A DNA stretch of 56,964 nucleotides. It comes from an uncultured Sterolibacterium sp. (lineage in GTDB: Bacteria; Pseudomonadota; Gammaproteobacteria; Burkholderiales; Rhodocyclaceae). Below, in pieces: positions 7,207 to 16,529 of the stretch (position 1 is the first letter of the stretch; each line of letters starts with the position of its first letter). Below the pieces are notes generated by a model. That model ran no database searches and was not told the origin of the DNA. It was given only the letters and a program-made list of their open reading frames with translations. The position numbers were made by a program, and so were the translations under genes. The DNA lies in the NCBI GenBank assembly GCA_903904605.1, contig CAIVDC010000023.1, positions 1-56,964 on the forward strand, given 5' to 3'.

Positions 7207-8340
7207 ATGCCCAACGACCCGCCCTGGCGCCTTGACATCCGGCCGGCCGGCGAAGACGGCCTTGAGATCAACCTCGGCGGCCGCTGGTGCCTCAATGCGC
7301 AGCTGCCAGCTTGCGACGTCCTGACCGCAGAACTGGGGGGCCGGATCCGCCGTGTCGGCATTGCTGCGGTCGGGCTGACCGAGTGGGACTCCGGCCTGCT
7401 GGCCTTTCTTTGCGGCGCGCTCCGAGTCTGCGCAGAGCGGGACATCGCGGCCGATACCGCCGGACTGCCGTCCGGGGCGCAGCGCCTGATTGCGATGGCG
7501 CTGGCCGTGCCCGAGCAGAAAGTCCCGGGGCGCGACACCGCCCCCCCGAGTCTGAGCGCCCGCGTCGGCATGGCCACTGTCGAATTTCTTCGGGACGGCC
7601 CTCAGATGTTGCACTTCCTCGGCGAGATCACTCAATCGCTCGTGCGGCTGGCCGGCGGCCGGGCACGCTTTCGGGCCCGCGACCTCTGGCTGGAGATCGA
7701 GGAGGTCGGGCCGCGCGCACTGCCGATCGTCGCTGTCATCAGCTTCCTGGTCGGCCTTATCCTCGCCTACCTGGGCGCCGATCAGCTGCGCCTGGTCGGC
7801 GCGCAGATCTTCATCGCAGACCTGGTGGCGATCGGCATGGTGCGCGAGGTCGGCGCACTGATGACCGGGATCATCATCGCCGGCCGCACCGGCGCGGCCT
7901 TCGCCGCCCAACTCGGCACCATGCAGGTCAATGAGGAAATCGACGCCTACAAGACGCTGGGGATTTCTCCGGTCGACTTTCTGGTGCTCCCGCGCATTCT
8001 CGCGCTGATGCTGATGGTGCCGCTGTTGACGCTGTATTCCGGCATCATCGGTATCCTCGCCGGGCTGCTGGTCTCCGTGACCATCTTCCACGTAGGGGTG
8101 TTCGAATACTACGCCGAGACCCTGCGCGCGCTGGAACTCAAGCATTTTCTCGTCGGCCTTTCCAAGGGCAGCGTCTATGGCGCCATGATCGCTTTCGCCG
8201 GCTGCCTGCGCGGCATGCACTGCGGGCGCAGCGCCGAGGCGGTCGGTCGCGCGGCAACGTCGGCGGTGGTCACCGCCATCCTGCTGATCACCGTCGCGGC
8301 ATCGATCATGACCATCGTTTACTACCAGCTCGGCATCTGA
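7207..8340 (+). CDS. mlaE: MlaE-type ABC transporter permease with N-terminal STAS domain
   Basis: This 377-residue inner-membrane permease belongs to an MCE/Mla phospholipid transporter. Residues about 5-105 form a STAS-like domain, the role played by separate MlaB in E. coli. Residues about 120-375 are the MlaE permease, including PIVAVISFLVGLILAY, a MVREVGALMTGIIIAGRTGAAFAAQ segment split across the membrane core, and an NEEIDAYKTLGISP loop. The open frame extends to 7063, but the STAS domain begins at ATG 7207, which lacks an obvious SD. The gene is followed after 3 bp by mlaF and then mlaD, so the three form one operon acting at the inner membrane. Confidence 0.85.
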   Translation: MPNDPPWRLDIRPAGEDGLEINLGGRWCLNAQLPACDVLTAELGGRIRRVGIAAVGLTEWDSGLLAFLCGALRVCAERDIAADTAGLPSGAQRLIAMALAVPEQKVPGRDTAPPSLSARVGMATVEFLRDGPQMLHFLGEITQSLVRLAGGRARFRARDLWLEIEEVGPRALPIVAVISFLVGLILAYLGADQLRLVGAQIFIADLVAIGMVREVGALMTGIIIAGRTGAAFAAQLGTMQVNEEIDAYKTLGISPVDFLVLPRILALMLMVPLLTLYSGIIGILAGLLVSVTIFHVGVFEYYAETLRALELKHFLVGLSKGSVYGAMIAFAGCLRGMHCGRSAEAVGRAATSAVVTAILLITVAASIMTIVYYQLGI

Positions 8341-8343
8341 ATC

Positions 8344-9102
8344 ATGGCCGAGCCATCGGGCATGCCCCCCGTCGAGGTCCGCGATCTTGCCATAGGCTAT
8401 GGCGACTTCGTCGTGCAGCGGAACCTCAACTTCGTCGTAAACAAAGGGGACATCTTCGTGATCATGGGCGGCAACGGTTGCGGCAAGACCACGCTGATGC
8501 GCGCGCTGGTTGGCCTGCAGCGTCCGCTGCAGGGCTCAGTGCTGTTCGGCGGCGAGGACTTCTGGGGAGCGCCCGAGGAAGAACGTCAGCGTCTCAATCG
8601 CAGGCTGGGAGTCCTGTTTCAGGTCGGTGCCCTCTGGAGTTCGCTGACGCTCGCTGAAAACGTTGCGCTGCCGCTGTCCGAATATACCGCTTTGACGCAG
8701 GCCCGCATTGCCGAGGTCGTGTCTTTCAAGCTTGCCCTGGTGGGCCTGGCGGGCTTCGAGGAGTTCTACCCAGCAGAGCTTTCCGGCGGCATGAAGAAGC
8801 GTGCCGGGGTCGCGCGCGCCCTGGCGCTCGATCCGGACATCCTGGTCATCGACGAGCCCTCCTCGGGTCTCGATCCGCTCACGGCACGGCGGCTCGACGA
8901 ACTGATCGTCGACCTGCGCGATGCCCTCGGCACCACTATCGTGGTCGTGACGCACGACTTGGCCAGCATTCTGTCAATTGGCGACAATTCCATTTTCCTC
9001 GATAGCGAAGCCCACACCATGATTTCCACCGGCAATCCGCAGCAGGCGCTCATATCGGCTCATCCCAAGGTGCGTCATTTCCTTACGCGGGGCACGGGAT
9101 GA
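8344..9102 (+). CDS. mlaF: MlaF-type ABC transporter ATP-binding protein
   Basis: This 252-residue ATPase energises the Mla permease. Visible motifs are Walker A GGNGCGKTT near residue 40, the Q-loop in LFQVGALW, signature LSGGMKKRAGVARAL, Walker B ILVIDEPSSGLDP and the switch His in VVTHDL. GGMKKR in place of GGQ is typical of MlaF/Ttg2A proteins. The gene begins 3 bp after mlaE, and its stop overlaps the mlaD start by 4 bp (ATGA), indicating translational coupling. Confidence 0.9.
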   Translation: MAEPSGMPPVEVRDLAIGYGDFVVQRNLNFVVNKGDIFVIMGGNGCGKTTLMRALVGLQRPLQGSVLFGGEDFWGAPEEERQRLNRRLGVLFQVGALWSSLTLAENVALPLSEYTALTQARIAEVVSFKLALVGLAGFEEFYPAELSGGMKKRAGVARALALDPDILVIDEPSSGLDPLTARRLDELIVDLRDALGTTIVVVTHDLASILSIGDNSIFLDSEAHTMISTGNPQQALISAHPKVRHFLTRGTG

Positions 9103-10115
9103 GCAAAAAGGCCAATCCCACGCTGATCGGCGCCTTCGTGCTCGGCGCGATCGCGCTGGCTGTCATCGCCGCCCTCACACTGGCCAGCGGCACATGGTTC
9201 GGCGAGAAGCGCCAGCATGTGCTGTATTTCGAAGGCGCGGCGCAAGGCCTGCAGGTCGGCGCGCCGGTCGTGTTCCTAGGCGTCAAGGTCGGTACGGTCA
9301 AGGAGATCCAACTGGGTTTCGACCAGAAAAGCCTGCGCTTCCTCGTGTCGGTATTGATCGAAATCGTGCCCGATGCCGTTCATGCGCGCAGCGGCGAGCC
9401 GGTGGACCTGCGCGATCGCGCCACCGTGCGGCGGCTCGTCGAGCGCGGTCTGCGCGGTCAACTGCGCATCCAGAGCCTGCTGACGGGACAACTCTATGTC
9501 GATCTCGATTTCCACCCGGACAAGCCGGCGCGGTATGCCGCGCTCGACCCCGAGCTCAGCGAAATCCCCACGATCCGCTCCGCCATGGAGGAGATGACGA
9601 CAAAAGTCGAAGGCTTTGCGGTGGACAATTTCCTGACGGATGTCGCGGCGATCAGCAGCGCCGTCAACAAACTGATGACGGCCCCGGCGACCCAGGAATT
9701 GCCGCGCCGGCTCGACAACACGCTGCGCCATCTCGAATTGCTGGCCGCCCGCCTCGATGTTCAGAGTCGGCCGATTCTGCGCGATGTGCGCGACGACCTG
9801 GCCGAGATGCGCAAGGCTTTGCAGGCCGCGCAATCGGCCTTGGCCAAGGTCGACACGGCAGCGGACCGGGTCGCCAGTCTGGCCAGTCCAGACTCGCAAA
9901 TGGTCACGAAGCTGACGCAGGCCAGCGAGGAACTGGGGAAAGCGGCGGCCTCCTTGGGGAACCTGACCGCGCAGGAATCTCCGACGGTCCAGCAAGTGAA
10001 TGCCATGTTGAAGGAAATATCGCGGGCGGCTGCTGCCCTGCGCTCGCTTGCCGAATTGCTCGAGGATCAGCCGGATGCCATCTACCGCGGCAAGCGCCAG
10101 AAAGATGTGCCCTGA
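9099..10115 (+). CDS. mlaD: MlaD-type MCE domain protein
   Basis: This 338-residue periplasmic substrate-binding subunit is anchored by one N-terminal helix (about residues 8-30, GAFVLGAIALAVIAALTL). It is followed by an MCE domain (about 40-115; VLYFEGAAQGLQVGAPVVF and a VGTVKEI strand). A long C-terminal region from about 160 to 320 is rich in predicted coiled coil, probably forming a hexameric tunnel. It is longer than E. coli MlaD (about 180 residues) and closer to PqiB/Mce types in layout. No mlaC-like gene or PqiC-like lipoprotein follows, so the downstream carrier must be encoded elsewhere or be unnecessary. Confidence 0.85.
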   Translation: MSKKANPTLIGAFVLGAIALAVIAALTLASGTWFGEKRQHVLYFEGAAQGLQVGAPVVFLGVKVGTVKEIQLGFDQKSLRFLVSVLIEIVPDAVHARSGEPVDLRDRATVRRLVERGLRGQLRIQSLLTGQLYVDLDFHPDKPARYAALDPELSEIPTIRSAMEEMTTKVEGFAVDNFLTDVAAISSAVNKLMTAPATQELPRRLDNTLRHLELLAARLDVQSRPILRDVRDDLAEMRKALQAAQSALAKVDTAADRVASLASPDSQMVTKLTQASEELGKAAASLGNLTAQESPTVQQVNAMLKEISRAAAALRSLAELLEDQPDAIYRGKRQKDVP

Positions 10116-10186
10116 TGGCGCGACGGGGGAACCCAGCACGCCGGTCGGCGTCACCCGCGCATACCAAGGAGCCGGCCGAGCGGCCG

Positions 10187-10639
10187 TCAATACCCGCCCT
10201 CGACCAGCTGGATGACTTGGGCCGATTTGTCGAGATAGCAGACATAGCTTAGATATCTTGAGCCGATGTCCGCCGAGAGCTTCATCTTGTGGCCGGTCGT
10301 GGTATCGGTAAACGATTCGATATCTTTCCAGTCGTTGAGCGGAGAACTCGTGGTTTGCCAATTGAGGACGCGTACCGGATAGATCAACTGCTCGATCGCC
10401 TTTCGGCAAGGAGCCTGAAGGCGGAGTGCCATGGCGTACCGCTCGTCTATTCTGTTTTGATCCCTTTCCTGCTGTCTGATTTCTTCGTCATGCATTTGTT
10501 TTCGTATCGCACTGGCGGTAATCGCCACCACGACCATCAGGAACAAGGTTATGCCGGCGCCCCACAAGGCCACTCGCCTCAGCTTCACGGAATGGCTTTT
10601 CCGGGTTCTCGTACGGTGAACCTTGATGCCCTCGTTCAT
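10187..10639 (-). CDS. Small single-pass membrane protein, unknown function
   Basis: This 150-residue product has a basic N-terminus (HRTRTRKSH), one hydrophobic helix at about residues 25-47 (VALWGAGITLFLMVVVAITA) and a soluble C-terminal part with two Cys residues. I do not recognise the family. It lies convergent with mlaD and stands alone. Its codon usage and composition look genuine for the window. Confidence 0.6.
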   Translation of the reverse strand: MNEGIKVHRTRTRKSHSVKLRRVALWGAGITLFLMVVVAITASAIRKQMHDEEIRQQERDQNRIDERYAMALRLQAPCRKAIEQLIYPVRVLNWQTTSSPLNDWKDIESFTDTTTGHKMKLSADIGSRYLSYVCYLDKSAQVIQLVEGGY

Positions 10640-10803
10640 GGTGTTGGAAGTCGGCTATAGGCAGAATGGTTTCAAATACCACGTCCAGGATATGTCAATG
10701 TACTACATGGGGCGGCTTTGGTCTACCGTGGCGACGGTATGCTATTGGCATCCTTGGTTCCGGAATTTCCGCAGCACCTGCAACTTGTCGTGGAGCCCAT
10801 GAA

Positions 10804-11067
10804 ATGGAAATGAAGACGATCAATTCCGGCAAGCTGCGCGCCATCGGCTACGATGCGCGGGCCCGCCTGTTGCGGGTTCGGCTCGACGACGGCCGCATGC
10901 TCCAGTACAGCGGCGTCGGCGAGGAAGTATGGCGCCGGCTGGCCAGTTCGGGCGCCGCCTGGAGCTATTATCGCGACAATATCGAGGAGGAGTTCACGGC
11001 GCTGCCGGTGTCCGGCAGCGCCCCTGCCGGTAAGAACCCGCTCGACGACTTGTTCGGGAAGTCATGA
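10804..11067 (+). CDS. KTSC-domain protein
   Basis: This 87-residue protein has the KTSC domain pattern: an N-terminal beta strand with [18 protein letters not shown], then [12 protein letters not shown] and a C-terminal helix. KTSC domains occur as small standalone proteins or at the end of lysyl-tRNA synthetase-like proteins; their function is not established. Start 10804 is chosen because GGAG lies 8 bases upstream and the fold begins at once. The longer frame from 10666 has no SD and no domain in the extension. Confidence 0.75.
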   Translation: MEMKTINSGKLRAIGYDARARLLRVRLDDGRMLQYSGVGEEVWRRLASSGAAWSYYRDNIEEEFTALPVSGSAPAGKNPLDDLFGKS

Positions 11068-11191
11068 CAGCTCAGGATCCCGTTCAGGATCGCTCGCTTG
11101 CTCGGTGGGCCATCCAGGACATGAAGCCGTCTTTGCTGTAAAGTTCGCCTGCCTCGTTCCAGGCATTTTTTCAGTTCACGCTGGGGCCATC

Positions 11192-11953
11192 ATGCAGATC
11201 AAGGACAGCATATTCATCGTCACCGGGGGAGCTTCCGGGCTCGGCGCGGGCACAGCGCGCATGCTGGCGGAAAGCGGCGCCAAGTTGCTGATCGCCGACC
11301 TCAACAAGACGGCCGGCGAGGCGCTGGCGGCCGAACTGGGTGCCCGTTTCCATGAAACCGATGTCGCCAGCGAGGCCGGCGCCGCCGGCGCAGTGGCGCT
11401 CGCACTTTCGGCCTTCGGTGGTTTGAATGGCCTGGTCAATTGCGCGGGCATCGCCATCGGCGAAAAAGTCCTGGGCAAGGCAGGGCCGCACGCACTGGCG
11501 TCATTTGGTCGCGTCATCGGCATCAACCTGATCGGCACATTCAACATGATCCGTCTGGCCGCAGAGGCGATGAGCAAGACCGCGCCCAATGCCGCCGGCG
11601 AGCGCGGCGTGATCGTGAATACGGCCTCGGTGGCCGCCTACGACGGCCAGATCGGCCAGGCCGCGTATGCCGCCTCCAAGGGCGGCATCGTCGCCATGAC
11701 CCTGCCGATCGCGCGTGAACTGGCGCGCTACGGCATCCGTGTCATGACCATCGCGCCGGGCATATTCGAAACGCCGATGCTGCTCGGCATGCCCCAGGAC
11801 GTCCAGGCGGCATTGGGCCAGATGGTCCCCTTCCCGCCGCGCCTGGGCAAGCCCGCCGAGTACGCGGCGCTGGTCAAGCATATCGCGGAAAACGAAATGC
11901 TGAACGGCGAGGTGATCCGCCTCGATGGAGCCATCCGCATGGCGCCGAAGTAG
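11192..11953 (+). CDS. HSD10-like 3-hydroxyacyl-CoA dehydrogenase (SDR family)
   Basis: This 253-residue SDR closely resembles type 2 3-hydroxyacyl-CoA dehydrogenases (HSD17B10/FadB2x group). It has nucleotide-binding TGGASGLG at 12-19, NCAG, catalytic Ser in [19 protein letters not shown], and a PGIFETPML segment characteristic of this branch. It would oxidise 3-hydroxyacyl-CoA with NAD+ in the cytoplasm. It is followed after 3 bp by ccoI, so the two may be co-transcribed although functionally unrelated. The ATG at 11192 begins directly at the fold. Confidence 0.85.
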   Translation: MQIKDSIFIVTGGASGLGAGTARMLAESGAKLLIADLNKTAGEALAAELGARFHETDVASEAGAAGAVALALSAFGGLNGLVNCAGIAIGEKVLGKAGPHALASFGRVIGINLIGTFNMIRLAAEAMSKTAPNAAGERGVIVNTASVAAYDGQIGQAAYAASKGGIVAMTLPIARELARYGIRVMTIAPGIFETPMLLGMPQDVQAALGQMVPFPPRLGKPAEYAALVKHIAENEMLNGEVIRLDGAIRMAPK

Positions 11954-11956
11954 GGC

Positions 11957-14428
11957 GTGTCCGATGTCTGCTACCACTGCGGCCTGCCCGCCCCGGCGGA
12001 GGTCGCCGACGCGTATTCGGTGACCATCGCCGGTGAACCGCGGCGCATGTGCTGCGCCGGCTGCCAGGCGGTCGCGGAGGCCATCGTCGGCAACGGCCTG
12101 GCCGACTACTACCGCCACCGCGACGCCCTGCCCGAGTCGCCGCGCGAGGCGCTGCCGCAGATCCTGCAGGATGCGGCGCTGTTCGACCATCCCCTGATCC
12201 GGAGAAATTTCGTCCAGCCAGTCGATGGACCTGAGGGGGAGCACCAACGCGAGGCCTCGCTCATCCTGGAGGGCATCACCTGCGCCGCCTGCGTCTGGTT
12301 GAACGAGCAGCATCTGGCGCGGCTGGACGGCATCACCCGGGTCAACGTCAATTACGCCACGCGCCGCGCCCGCGTGCGCTGGGACGAGCGGCGCATCAAG
12401 CTGTCGCAAATCATCGCGGCGATCGCCGCCATCGGCTATCGCGCTTACCCTTACGACCCTGCGCGCTCCGAGCTTTTGGCCCAGCGCGAGCGGCGAACCG
12501 CCCTGTGGCGTCTCTTCGTCGCCGGCCTCGGCATGATGCAGGTGATGATGTATGCCGTCCCGGTGTATCTGGCCGGTGCGGGCAGCATGACGCCCGACAT
12601 CGAACAGTTGATGCGCTGGGCCAGCCTGAGCCTGACCCTGCCGGTGATCCTCTATTCCGCCGCGCCGTTCTTCAGGAGCGCCTGGCGCGATCTTCGCTTG
12701 TTCCGCGTCGGAATCGACCTGCCGGTCGCGCTCGGCATCGGCAGCGCTTTCCTGGCCAGCGTTTGGGCCACCGTGACGGCGAACGGTGCCGTGTATTTCG
12801 ACTCGGTGACGATGTTCGTGTTCTTCCTGCTCGGCGGCCGCTATCTGGAGATGACGGGGCGGCACAGGGCCGCGCGTGGCGTCGAGACCCTGGCGCGGGC
12901 GCTGCCGGCCTTCGCGACGCGACTGCCGCACTATCCTGCAGCGGAAGAAGTCCGTGTTGCGGTCGCCGAGCTCGCCGCCGGAGACGTCGTGCTGGTGCGT
13001 CCGGGCGAAACGGTTCCGGCTGACGGCGAGGTGCTCTCCGGAATAAGCTCGGCCGACGAGGCTTTGCTCACCGGCGAAAGTCTGCCGATCGTCAAACGTC
13101 CAGGAGATCCGCTGACCGGCGGCAGCATCAACATGTCGAGCCCTCTGCTGCTGCGGGTGCAGAAGGCCGGTGCGAATACAAAACTGGCGGCGATCCAGCG
13201 TCTGGTCGATCGTGCGGCCGCCGAGAAGCCCCGTATCGTCGAACTGGCCGACCGCATCGCGGCCCGCTTCGTCGCGGCCTTGATCGTTCTCGCATTGCTC
13301 ACCGGGCTGGTCTGGCATGCCGTCGATCCGACCCGTGCCCTGTGGGTTTTTGTCGCCGTGCTGGTGGTCAGTTGTCCCTGCGCCTTGTCGCTGGCGACCC
13401 CGGCGGCGCTGACGGTGGCGACCGGCGCCTTGTCAAGCCTGGGCATCCTGGCGACGCGCGGCCATGCCATAGAGGCGCTGGCCCGGGCGGATCATTTCGT
13501 CTTCGACAAGACCGGCACGCTGACCCGGGGCCGGCTCACCCTGGTCGAGACCCTGCCGCTTTGCAGGGCGTCGGTCGCGCTGCTGGTGGATCTGGCCGCG
13601 GCGCTGGAAACAGGCTCGGAGCACCCGATCGGGCGCAGCCTGCGCGAGGCTGCCGGCAATGCCGCAACGCCGCTGCCCGAGATCCTGCGCGTCACGACTG
13701 GATCGGGCATCGAGGCCAGGCTAGAGGGCGAGTTGCTGCGCATCGGCACCACCGGCTTTGCCGGTGCTCTCCACGGCCAGGCGCTGCCCGAGGCGGCGCT
13801 GCGCTTTTGCCAGGCGGGCGGCAGCGTCGTCGGTCTGGCCAATGCTTCGGGATGGCTTGCGCTGTTCCGCTTCACCGACAGCCTGCGCCCGGAGGCGAAG
13901 GCTCTGCTCGATTTCCTGCGGCGGGCCGGCAAGCAGATCAGCATCCTGAGTGGCGACACTCCTGCCGCCGTGGCCAAGGTCGCCGCCCGACTCGGCGTGG
14001 TTGACGCCCGCGGCGGTCTGTCGCCGACCGCCAAGCACGCCCGGATCGTGGAATTGCAACAGGGTGGCGCGATTGTCGCGATGGTCGGAGACGGCGTCAA
14101 TGATGCGCCGGTGCTGGCCCAGGCGCAGGTTTCCATCGCCATGGGCGGCGGCACCGATCTCGCGCGCAAACAGGCTGATATCGTGCTGCTGACGGATGAC
14201 CTGAGCCATCTCGAGCAGGGCATCGTCCTGGCGCGGCGGACCCTGGTCATCATGCGGCAGAATCTGGCCTGGGCATTCGTCTACAATCTGCTGGCGATTC
14301 CCCTGGCGATGGCCGGCATGGTCGAGCCCTGGATGGCAGGGGTCGGCATGTCCGGCAGTTCGCTGCTGGTGGTGGCCAATGCCCTGCGCCTGCAGGGCCG
14401 AGGAAAACAGCGCAGGCGGCAATCCTGA
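11957..14428 (+). CDS. ccoI: CcoI/FixI copper-exporting P1B-type ATPase for cbb3 oxidase assembly
   Basis: This 823-residue inner-membrane copper pump supplies copper to the periplasm for CcoN maturation. The N-terminus carries the CcoI-type cysteine motifs C5-C8 and C32-C33-C36, then a heavy-metal-binding site with C109 and C112 (GITCAAC). Later motifs are TGES, the intramembrane SCPC pair, the DKTGTLT phosphorylation site and GDGVNDAP. It starts with GTG 11957, 3 bp after the HSD10-like gene, and its stop overlaps ccoS by one base (TGATG). Position next to ccoS and ccoNOQP supports CcoI rather than a general CopA. Confidence 0.93.
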   Translation: MSDVCYHCGLPAPAEVADAYSVTIAGEPRRMCCAGCQAVAEAIVGNGLADYYRHRDALPESPREALPQILQDAALFDHPLIRRNFVQPVDGPEGEHQREASLILEGITCAACVWLNEQHLARLDGITRVNVNYATRRARVRWDERRIKLSQIIAAIAAIGYRAYPYDPARSELLAQRERRTALWRLFVAGLGMMQVMMYAVPVYLAGAGSMTPDIEQLMRWASLSLTLPVILYSAAPFFRSAWRDLRLFRVGIDLPVALGIGSAFLASVWATVTANGAVYFDSVTMFVFFLLGGRYLEMTGRHRAARGVETLARALPAFATRLPHYPAAEEVRVAVAELAAGDVVLVRPGETVPADGEVLSGISSADEALLTGESLPIVKRPGDPLTGGSINMSSPLLLRVQKAGANTKLAAIQRLVDRAAAEKPRIVELADRIAARFVAALIVLALLTGLVWHAVDPTRALWVFVAVLVVSCPCALSLATPAALTVATGALSSLGILATRGHAIEALARADHFVFDKTGTLTRGRLTLVETLPLCRASVALLVDLAAALETGSEHPIGRSLREAAGNAATPLPEILRVTTGSGIEARLEGELLRIGTTGFAGALHGQALPEAALRFCQAGGSVVGLANASGWLALFRFTDSLRPEAKALLDFLRRAGKQISILSGDTPAAVAKVAARLGVVDARGGLSPTAKHARIVELQQGGAIVAMVGDGVNDAPVLAQAQVSIAMGGGTDLARKQADIVLLTDDLSHLEQGIVLARRTLVIMRQNLAWAFVYNLLAIPLAMAGMVEPWMAGVGMSGSSLLVVANALRLQGRGKQRRRQS

Positions 14429-14619
14429 TGGACATCCTGTACCTGCTGATCCCGCTTTCCGTGTTCCTGGTCTTTCTGATCGCGGGTGTCTTCTGGTGGT
14501 CGGTGAAAAGCGGCCAATTCGAAGATCTGGAAGGGCCGGCCTACCGTATCCTGATGGACGACGACCGGCCGCAGCCGCCGGGCGATGGAAGCGGGCAGCA
14601 GGCCGATGGCAAGCCTTAA
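14428..14619 (+). CDS. ccoS: CcoS, cbb3 oxidase assembly protein
   Basis: This 63-residue protein has one N-terminal transmembrane helix (about residues 4-27) ending in FWWSVKSGQFEDLEGPAYRI, the recognisable CcoS signature. CcoS is required for insertion of heme b and copper into CcoN. The start overlaps the ccoI stop, indicating translational coupling. The C-terminal tail is Asp/Pro/Gly-rich, as usual. Confidence 0.93.
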   Translation: MDILYLLIPLSVFLVFLIAGVFWWSVKSGQFEDLEGPAYRILMDDDRPQPPGDGSGQQADGKP

Positions 14620-14642
14620 CGTGATTACGACTGGATTCTGAA

Positions 14643-16367
14643 ATGTCTATTGAAAGCTTCATCGCGGGCAAGGATGCCTCGCTCGAATCGTCCATCCGTT
14701 CCATGCAGGAGAAGCTCCTGGCGCTGGATTTCCATGTCGAGGAATGCTCGTGGCTGAATCCGGTGGACGGCATCTGGTCGGTACACCTGCGCGAGCGCGA
14801 CTGCCCGCTGTTGTTTACCAACGGCAAGGGCGCTTCGAAACTGGCGGCCCTGGCGAGCGCACTGGGCGAGTTTTTCGAGCGCCTCTCCTGCAATTATTTC
14901 TGGACGCACTACTATCTGGGCGAGAACTTTGCCGGCGGCGCTTTTACCCATTATCCGCGGGAGAAGTGGTTCCAGCCCGGCTGCGAGGGCGAATGGCCCG
15001 AGGGCCTGCTCGATCCGGAACTGCGCCTTTTCTACAATCCGGAAGGAAGCATCGAAGCCCAGGCGCTGGTCGACCTCAACTCGGGCAACGGCGAGCGCGG
15101 CATCTGCGCCTTGCCCTACCAGCGACTGAAGGACGGCGCCAGCATCTGGTTCCCGGTCAATATCATCGGCAACCTTTATGTCAGCAACGGCATGTCTGCG
15201 GGCAACACGCCCTTCGAAGCGCGCAGCCAGGCTCTGGCGGAGATTTTCGAGCGTCATGTCAAGTTTCGTATCATCGCCGAAGGCATCTGCCTGCCGGAGG
15301 TGCCGGAGGCCGTGCTCGACCGCTATCCGCGCATCGCCTCGGGCGTCCGCGCCCTGCGCGACGCCGGCTTCGGTATTCTGGTCAAGGATGCCTCGCTGGG
15401 CGGAGAATATCCGGTGATGAACGTGACTCTCCTCAATCCGGGCGATCAGGGTTGTTTCGCCAGCTTCGGCGCGCACCCGCGTTTCGAGATCGCCCTCGAG
15501 CGCGCCCTGACCGAACTGCTGCAGGGTCGCGCGCTCGATGCACTTTCGGGTTTTCCCGAGCCGGGCTTTGATCTGGAAGAAATCTCAAGCTCGCCAAACA
15601 TCGAAATCCACTTCGTCGACTCCAGCGGCGTGATCAGCTGGAACTTCCTCGGCGATAGGCCCGATTTCGAATTCTGCGACTGGAATTTCAGCAGCACCAC
15701 CGAAGAGGACTATCGATGGCTGACCGGGCGTATCCACGCCGACCGGCGCGACATCTATATCGCCGACTTTACCCATCTGGGCGTCTATGCCTGCCGGGTT
15801 ATCGTGCCCGGCATGTCCGAGATATATCCGGTCGACGATCTTGAATGGGAAAACAACAGCGTCGGCAACGGGATCCGTCCCGCCATCCTGCGTCTGCCGG
15901 AATTGACCGTCGAGGAGTGCAAGGGACTGCTGGCAGCCCTGAATGATCTTGGTCTGGCCGATCATCGGCCTGTTGCCGAACTGATCGGTCTGGCCGCCGA
16001 CGCCGGATCGGCCTGGTCCGAGTTGCGCGTGGGCGAGCTGAAAACTCTGCTGGCACTGGCGATCGGCGATGAAGAGGCGGTGCGCGAGGGCTGCGACTGG
16101 ATACGCAATTTCGAGCAACTGAGCGAACGGCGCCGACGGATCTATCGCTGCATCGAAAGCCTGCTGAACCTGGACGAGGCTGCCCGCTACGGCGATTCCT
16201 TGCGCCAGCTGTACGGCAAGGAGACGCTGCAGCAGGCGACCGGCCTGCTCAAGAGGGAACTGCGCTTCGTCGGGCTCGACGCGCCGGGGATGACCCTGTC
16301 TGGTTGCGACCTGCATCAGCGCCTGCTTGTCGCCTACGGAAAAGTGCAGGCCGCAAAATCGTCATAA
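14643..16367 (+). CDS. ycaO: YcaO-family protein (full-length E. coli YcaO type)
   Basis: This 574-residue cytoplasmic protein is close to E. coli YcaO (about 586 residues), from its first residues (SIESFIAGKDASLE) to its C-terminal TPR-like helical part. The ATP-binding signature residues are visible as G75-E76-F-F-E79-R80 and in AEIFERHVKF. YcaO enzymes activate peptide backbones with ATP; E. coli YcaO is linked to beta-methylthiolation of ribosomal protein S12 together with RimO. No rimO is adjacent. The gene is 23 bp after ccoS and just upstream of the FNR-controlled ccoN promoter, an unusual position worth noting. Confidence 0.9.
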   Translation: MSIESFIAGKDASLESSIRSMQEKLLALDFHVEECSWLNPVDGIWSVHLRERDCPLLFTNGKGASKLAALASALGEFFERLSCNYFWTHYYLGENFAGGAFTHYPREKWFQPGCEGEWPEGLLDPELRLFYNPEGSIEAQALVDLNSGNGERGICALPYQRLKDGASIWFPVNIIGNLYVSNGMSAGNTPFEARSQALAEIFERHVKFRIIAEGICLPEVPEAVLDRYPRIASGVRALRDAGFGILVKDASLGGEYPVMNVTLLNPGDQGCFASFGAHPRFEIALERALTELLQGRALDALSGFPEPGFDLEEISSSPNIEIHFVDSSGVISWNFLGDRPDFEFCDWNFSSTTEEDYRWLTGRIHADRRDIYIADFTHLGVYACRVIVPGMSEIYPVDDLEWENNSVGNGIRPAILRLPELTVEECKGLLAALNDLGLADHRPVAELIGLAADAGSAWSELRVGELKTLLALAIGDEEAVREGCDWIRNFEQLSERRRRIYRCIESLLNLDEAARYGDSLRQLYGKETLQQATGLLKRELRFVGLDAPGMTLSGCDLHQRLLVAYGKVQAAKSS

Positions 16368-16403
16368 GGCCGTCGCTAGCCCTTCGGCAGACTCGAGATG
16401 TTG

Positions 16404-16444
16404 TTGATCCGAGTCAAAAAATGCTAATGTTCGGCCGGTACCCT
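16404..16444 (+). promoter_or_regulatory. FNR-type box and -10 of the ccoNOQP promoter
   Basis: TTGATCCGAGTCAA at 16404-16417 fits FNR/ANR sites. TACCCT at 16439-16444 is centred 31 bp downstream of the box centre, the class II (-41.5) activation geometry. It lies 112 bp before the ccoN ATG (16530). The downstream half-site is GTCAA, as at the other boxes in this window. Confidence 0.75.
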
Positions 16445-16529
16445 TCGGCACGGCAGGGTTATTTGACACTAGGCAGGAAGCGGCGACAGCCGGGTCGCCC
16501 GTTTGTTTATTCTATGAGGTAAAACCATC

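Noticed and set aside
10114..10252. 45-codon frame overlapping the mlaD stop (TGATGG)
   Set aside because: It runs into the antisense membrane-protein gene and shows no domain or lipoprotein signal, so it is not a PqiC-like gene.
11501..13318. Leftward open frame of 605 codons
   Set aside because: It is antisense to the HSD10-like gene and ccoI, with no recognisable domain.
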